Part shown: piece after piece, positions 60,749 to 64,000 of the stretch
Layout of the letters: the number at the start of each line of letters is the position of its first letter
Position numbering within the stretch: position 1 is the first letter of the stretch
Assembly (NCBI GenBank): GCA_040901865.1
Contig: JBBDYD010000136.1
Location: forward strand, 1 to 64,000
DNA length: 64,000 bases
Source: JBBDYD01 sp040901865
Lineage (GTDB): Bacteria; Bacteroidota; Ignavibacteria; UBA10030
Reading direction: 5' to 3'
Notes under the pieces: model-generated
Told to the model about the DNA's origin: nothing
Databases searched by the model: none
The model's input: only the letters and a program-made list of their open reading frames with translations
Translations under genes and position numbers: made by a program

Positions 60749-62050
60749 ATGAAACTGGAACAGTATTCAATAGGAATAGGTGACCGTTTTGGAATGGAAT
60801 GTGTCGCTCAGCTCCGCGCGCTTCAAATGGCGGAGTCGCACGGAGTGTCCGTCGTTCCCGTTTGGAACAAATCGAACCGCGAGCACACGATCATCGGAAC
60901 GATCCCCGGTGACGCGCGCCGGGCAGCCGATGTAGCGGTACAATCGTGCGGGTGGACGGCATCCTATTACGTGGACGCCGATCATATCGGCCTAGCGACG
61001 GTGGAGAAGTTCCTTGAGCCGAGTAATTTTTTCACCATCGACGTGGCTGATTTCATCGAAAAACAGGCTTCTGCCGATGTCCTCTCTTCGTTTGTCAAGG
61101 ACATGAGCCGCTTTCGGGGTTCGCGGGCCATTCCGGGTGTTGAACGCCCTTTGAGCGTCAGTGACGAATTCCTGGCTGCTGTCGCCGCAAAGTACGCGCT
61201 TGCTGTCCGGGAGGCCGGCAAGGTGTACCGGTTCATAGCTGAACGAAAGGGAGCAGACAATTTCATTGCGGAGATCTCCTGTGACGAAACCAATACCCCG
61301 CAGTCACCGGCGGAACTGTTCTTCATTCTGGCCGCCGTGGCAAAGGAAGGCGTGCCGATCCAGACGATCGCACCGAAGTTCAGCGGATCGTTCCTGAAAG
61401 GCGTGGATTATGTCGGCGAGCTTCGCCAGTTCAGGCAGGAATTCGAAGACGACCTGGCCGTCGTGGCGCATGCCAGGAGCGTGTTCGATCTTCCGAAGAA
61501 CCTAAAACTGAGCATTCATTCCGGAAGCGATAAGTTTTCCTTATACCCCATCATGCACGCGGCGATGAAGAAGTTCGATGCCGGTCTTCACCTGAAGACC
61601 GCCGGAACGACCTGGCTGGAAGAAGTCATCGGCCTTGGCTCTGCTGGGGGTGACGGGCTTCTCTTTGCAAAGGAAATTTACGCCGAAGCGGTCAAACGCT
61701 TCGACGAGCTTGCGAAGCCATACGCGACGGTCATTCACGTCGATCGGAATGCACTTCCCGACCCGGCCACCGTTGCCCGCTGGAGCCCGACGGAGTTTTC
61801 AGAGGCCCTGACGCACGATCAAGGCTGCCCGCGCTTCGATGGACAATTCCGCCAGCTCATTCACATTGCCTTCCGGCTTGCGGCGGAGAGGGGAGAACGC
61901 TTCCGGGATCTTCTCCGATTACACCGGGAATCGATCGAAGCGAATGTGACTGGGAATCTCTTCGACCGGCATATCCTTCCATTGTTCCTCGGGGCAACCG
62001 CAAAGGACGAACGCCTGACAGCTGCAGCAAATCCGGCCGCGACGATATGA
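60749..62050 (+). CDS. uxaE: Tagaturonate epimerase family protein (UxaE-like)
   Basis: A 433-residue protein that matches the tagaturonate epimerase family: starts MKLEQYSIGIGDRFGMECVA, then WTASYYVDADHIGLATVEKF, IAEISCDETNTPQSPAELFF, KLSIHSGSDKFSLYPIM and LHLKTAGTTWLEEVIGL. In Thermotoga this enzyme turns D-tagaturonate into D-fructuronate, so galacturonate can join the glucuronate route without tagaturonate reductase. Its stop overlaps dctP (ATGA). Confidence 0.9.
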   Translation: MKLEQYSIGIGDRFGMECVAQLRALQMAESHGVSVVPVWNKSNREHTIIGTIPGDARRAADVAVQSCGWTASYYVDADHIGLATVEKFLEPSNFFTIDVADFIEKQASADVLSSFVKDMSRFRGSRAIPGVERPLSVSDEFLAAVAAKYALAVREAGKVYRFIAERKGADNFIAEISCDETNTPQSPAELFFILAAVAKEGVPIQTIAPKFSGSFLKGVDYVGELRQFRQEFEDDLAVVAHARSVFDLPKNLKLSIHSGSDKFSLYPIMHAAMKKFDAGLHLKTAGTTWLEEVIGLGSAGGDGLLFAKEIYAEAVKRFDELAKPYATVIHVDRNALPDPATVARWSPTEFSEALTHDQGCPRFDGQFRQLIHIAFRLAAERGERFRDLLRLHRESIEANVTGNLFDRHILPLFLGATAKDERLTAAANPAATI

Positions 62051-63060
62051 TGGGCCATTCACACGCGGGCCGGCTCCAATCAACCCTCCTTCGGCATTCT
62101 GTCATTGCATTGATACTGCTCGTTACCGGACCGGCATGCCGGGGCGTGACCGAGGTGACAGTGCTGAAACTCGCCCACGGACTGGACCGGACCCATCCCG
62201 TCCATGTCTCCATGGAGCACATGGCCCGGCTTGTTCAGGAACGATCGGTGGGAAGGATGCGCATTGACATCTACCCGAGCGGCCAGCTCGGCACCGAACG
62301 CGAATGCCTTGAGCTTGTCCAGATCGGGAGTCTTGCAATGACAAAGGTCTCTTCAAGCGTCCTGGAAGGATTTGCCCCGTCGTTCAAGGTGTTCAGCCTG
62401 CCGTACTTGTTTCGGGACGAGGAGCATCGGTTCAGGGTCCTGGACGGTGAGATCGGTCAGCGCCTGTTGATGGAAACCGAGCCGTTCCGGCTCCTGGGAC
62501 TGGTATACCTTGATGCCGGGAGCCGAAGTTTCTACTCGAAAGACAAGCCGATCCTCACACCGGAAGATCTCCGGGGAATGAAGATACGCGTGCAGGAAAG
62601 CGCCACCTCGATGAAGATGATCCAGGCGCTCGGCGGGTCCGCCACGCCGATCGCGTGGGGCGAGCTCTACACGGCTCTTCAACAAGGTGTTGTCGACGGC
62701 GCCGAGAATAATCCCCCGTCGTTCTACACGTCACGTCATTATGAGGTCTGCAAATTCTATTCGTTGAACGAACATACGGCAGTTCCTGATGTCATGATCA
62801 TCAGTACCGTTGTTTGGAATTCGCTCACTCCCGAGGAGCAGGGGATTCTACGGCAGGCGGCGAGTGACGCGAAAGAAGTACAAAAAATCCGATGGCGGGA
62901 AGCGTCTGCTGAAGCACTGGCAAGGGTCCAAGAGGCCGGCGTGACCATCTATCATCCTGATCGGACTCTCTTTGCAGAGAAGGTCCGCCCGATGGTCGAG
63001 CAATTCAAATCGGAACCGGCAGTCTACGATCTGATCCTGAAGATCAGAGGTGCACAATGA
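62047..63060 (+). CDS. TRAP transporter substrate-binding protein (DctP family), lipoprotein
   Basis: A 337-residue DctP-type solute receptor. A lipobox-like GPAC (Cys31) suggests lipid anchoring. Typical features are VLKLAHGLDRTHPVHVSMEHMA, IYPSGQLGTERECLELVQIG, KIRVQESATSMKMIQALGGS and VVDGAENNPPSFYTSRHYEV, the last containing the conserved specificity Asn/Arg region. It probably binds a uronate or a short unsaturated uronide, given its operon. Overlaps uxaE and dctQ. Confidence 0.93.
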   Translation: MMGHSHAGRLQSTLLRHSVIALILLVTGPACRGVTEVTVLKLAHGLDRTHPVHVSMEHMARLVQERSVGRMRIDIYPSGQLGTERECLELVQIGSLAMTKVSSSVLEGFAPSFKVFSLPYLFRDEEHRFRVLDGEIGQRLLMETEPFRLLGLVYLDAGSRSFYSKDKPILTPEDLRGMKIRVQESATSMKMIQALGGSATPIAWGELYTALQQGVVDGAENNPPSFYTSRHYEVCKFYSLNEHTAVPDVMIISTVVWNSLTPEEQGILRQAASDAKEVQKIRWREASAEALARVQEAGVTIYHPDRTLFAEKVRPMVEQFKSEPAVYDLILKIRGAQ

Positions 63061-63560
63061 CCCTTGAACGTGTTCGCTCCTCGGTCGACAAGGCAGTTGA
63101 GTGGATGCTGATTGTCGTATTTGCGACGATGACACTCAACGTGCTCTGGCAGGTATTCACACGGTTTGTACTTGGTGATCCGAGTTCCTATACCGAGGAA
63201 CTTGCCCGCTACCTCCTTGTCTGGTTGGGGTTGCTCGGCGGCGCCTATGCTGTCGGCAAGAAGATGCATCTCGCCATCGACATTGTTCCAACTCTCGTCA
63301 AAGGTCGTCGCCGGCACATGCTCGAGATATTCATTCAATCTTCCATTTTTGTGTTTGCTATCGGCATTGTGCTGTTGGGTGGACTGAACCTCGTCGGATT
63401 GACATTGACGCTGCGGCAGGTTTCCGCGGCCCTTCAGATTCAGCTCGGATATGTCTATCTTGTTCTTCCGGTCAGCGGAGTTCTGATGATGTTTTATTCG
63501 GGAACGTACATTCTTGAAAGCATTGGGGCCCTCAGGGAGGACCGGCATGGAATGGATTGA
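63057..63560 (+). CDS. TRAP transporter small permease (DctQ family)
   Basis: A 167-residue membrane protein with four helices; the family signature WQVFTRFVLGDPSSYTEELA lies near residue 30, followed by LLVWLGLLGGAYAVGKKMHL. It forms the small membrane subunit of the TRAP transporter. It overlaps dctP by four bases and dctM by 14. Confidence 0.93.
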   Translation: MTLERVRSSVDKAVEWMLIVVFATMTLNVLWQVFTRFVLGDPSSYTEELARYLLVWLGLLGGAYAVGKKMHLAIDIVPTLVKGRRRHMLEIFIQSSIFVFAIGIVLLGGLNLVGLTLTLRQVSAALQIQLGYVYLVLPVSGVLMMFYSGTYILESIGALREDRHGMD

Positions 63561-64000
63561 AGTGATTGTCCTGGTTGGCGTCTTCGGCATGCTGATCTCG
63601 GCCGGTGTTCCGATATCGTTCTGCATCGGAATTGCGACCGCGGTCACCATGCTGGTGACGATCATGCCGATGCCTGCCGTTACGACCGTGGCGCAGAGAA
63701 TGGCAACGGGGTTGGACAGCTTTGCACTGCTCGCGATCCCGTTCTTTATATTGTCGGGACAATTGATGAACAGAGGGGGAATAGCCCGGCGCCTTATCGA
63801 ATTTGCAAAAGTGCTCGTGGGAATGCTCCCCGGTGGTCTGGCCTTTGTCAATATCATGGCAAATATGTTGTTCGGATCGATTTCCGGTTCTGCCGTCGCG
63901 GCAGCTTCGGCCATTGGCGGATTTATGACGCCGTTGATGGATAAGGAGGGATACGACCGCGATTTCAGCGCTGCTGTGAATATTTCCTCGGCGACAACTG
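63547..64000 (+). CDS. TRAP transporter large permease (DctM family), cut by the window edge
   Basis: Starting at ATG 63547 the frame stays open to the end of the window (151 residues). It reads MEWIEVIVLVGVFGMLISAG, then GLDSFALLAIPFFILSGQLM and ANMLFGSISGSAVAAASAIG, which are the conserved N-terminal segments of the DctM (DedA-independent TRAP large) subunit. It moves the bound uronate across the inner membrane using a Na+ gradient. The C-terminal two thirds lie outside. Confidence 0.92.
   Translation, partial: MEWIEVIVLVGVFGMLISAGVPISFCIGIATAVTMLVTIMPMPAVTTVAQRMATGLDSFALLAIPFFILSGQLMNRGGIARRLIEFAKVLVGMLPGGLAFVNIMANMLFGSISGSAVAAASAIGGFMTPLMDKEGYDRDFSAAVNISSATT

Overview
The window looks like a metagenome-assembled scaffold from the Bacteroidota, most likely the Ignavibacteria/Kryptonia side. 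Two runs of exactly 100 N (13142-13241, 29812-29911) mark scaffold gaps. The lineage call rests on type IX secretion (T9SS) C-terminal sorting domains with the NYPNPFNP signature on several secreted proteins, a PorV/PorQ-type T9SS protein, TonB-dependent receptors with carboxypeptidase-like N-terminal domains, and a Ser/Thr kinase beginning MVGSTISHYK. Genes are often packed with 4-base ATGA overlaps.

Layout. (1) 1-7.6 kb: a decayed tyrosine recombinase, an ACT-like protein, a kinase-TolB-TPR protein flanked by broken copies of kinase 5' ends, a three-gene ECF sigma/anti-sigma/lipoprotein operon, a 39-residue basic protein and a GroES-like protein. (2) 7.6-16 kb: bacilliredoxin, a four-CHRD-domain T9SS protein, an IPT protein with an unusual CX4CH site, an esterase, an orphan DNA methyltransferase, remnants of a chromate transporter around a glycine-zipper protein, an NlpC/P60 lipoprotein and a DUF819 membrane protein. 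(3) 16-28.5 kb: two-component genes, then a mostly housekeeping run (RodZ-like, LigA, STAS, solute symporter, XerD, MmcQ/YjbR, DMT and MATE transporters). (4) 28.6-35 kb: an ECF42-type sigma factor with its typical companions: three YCII/DGPF proteins, two RibD-like reductases, a DUF1801 protein, a VOC protein and a small membrane protein. One good candidate ECF42 promoter is visible. A block of 189-bp tandem repeats interrupts the cluster.

(5) 35.1-64 kb: a large pectin/uronate utilisation locus. Secreted PL9, PL1 and GH28 enzymes attack polygalacturonate. A TonB receptor, a large T9SS protein, a PorV-like protein and a beta-barrel form a tight surface operon. GH105, a LacI regulator, a second TonB receptor and another T9SS parallel-beta-helix-like protein follow. 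The last operon (DUF4861, uxaC, kduD, kduI, a tagaturonate epimerase, and a TRAP transporter cut by the window edge) imports and isomerises galacturonate and unsaturated uronate. No SusD gene is visible, so this is not a canonical SusC/SusD locus.

Across the window, intergenic gaps carry imperfect 7-base-period repeats of different sequence at at least six places. No rRNA, tRNA, CRISPR array or intact insertion sequence was found.
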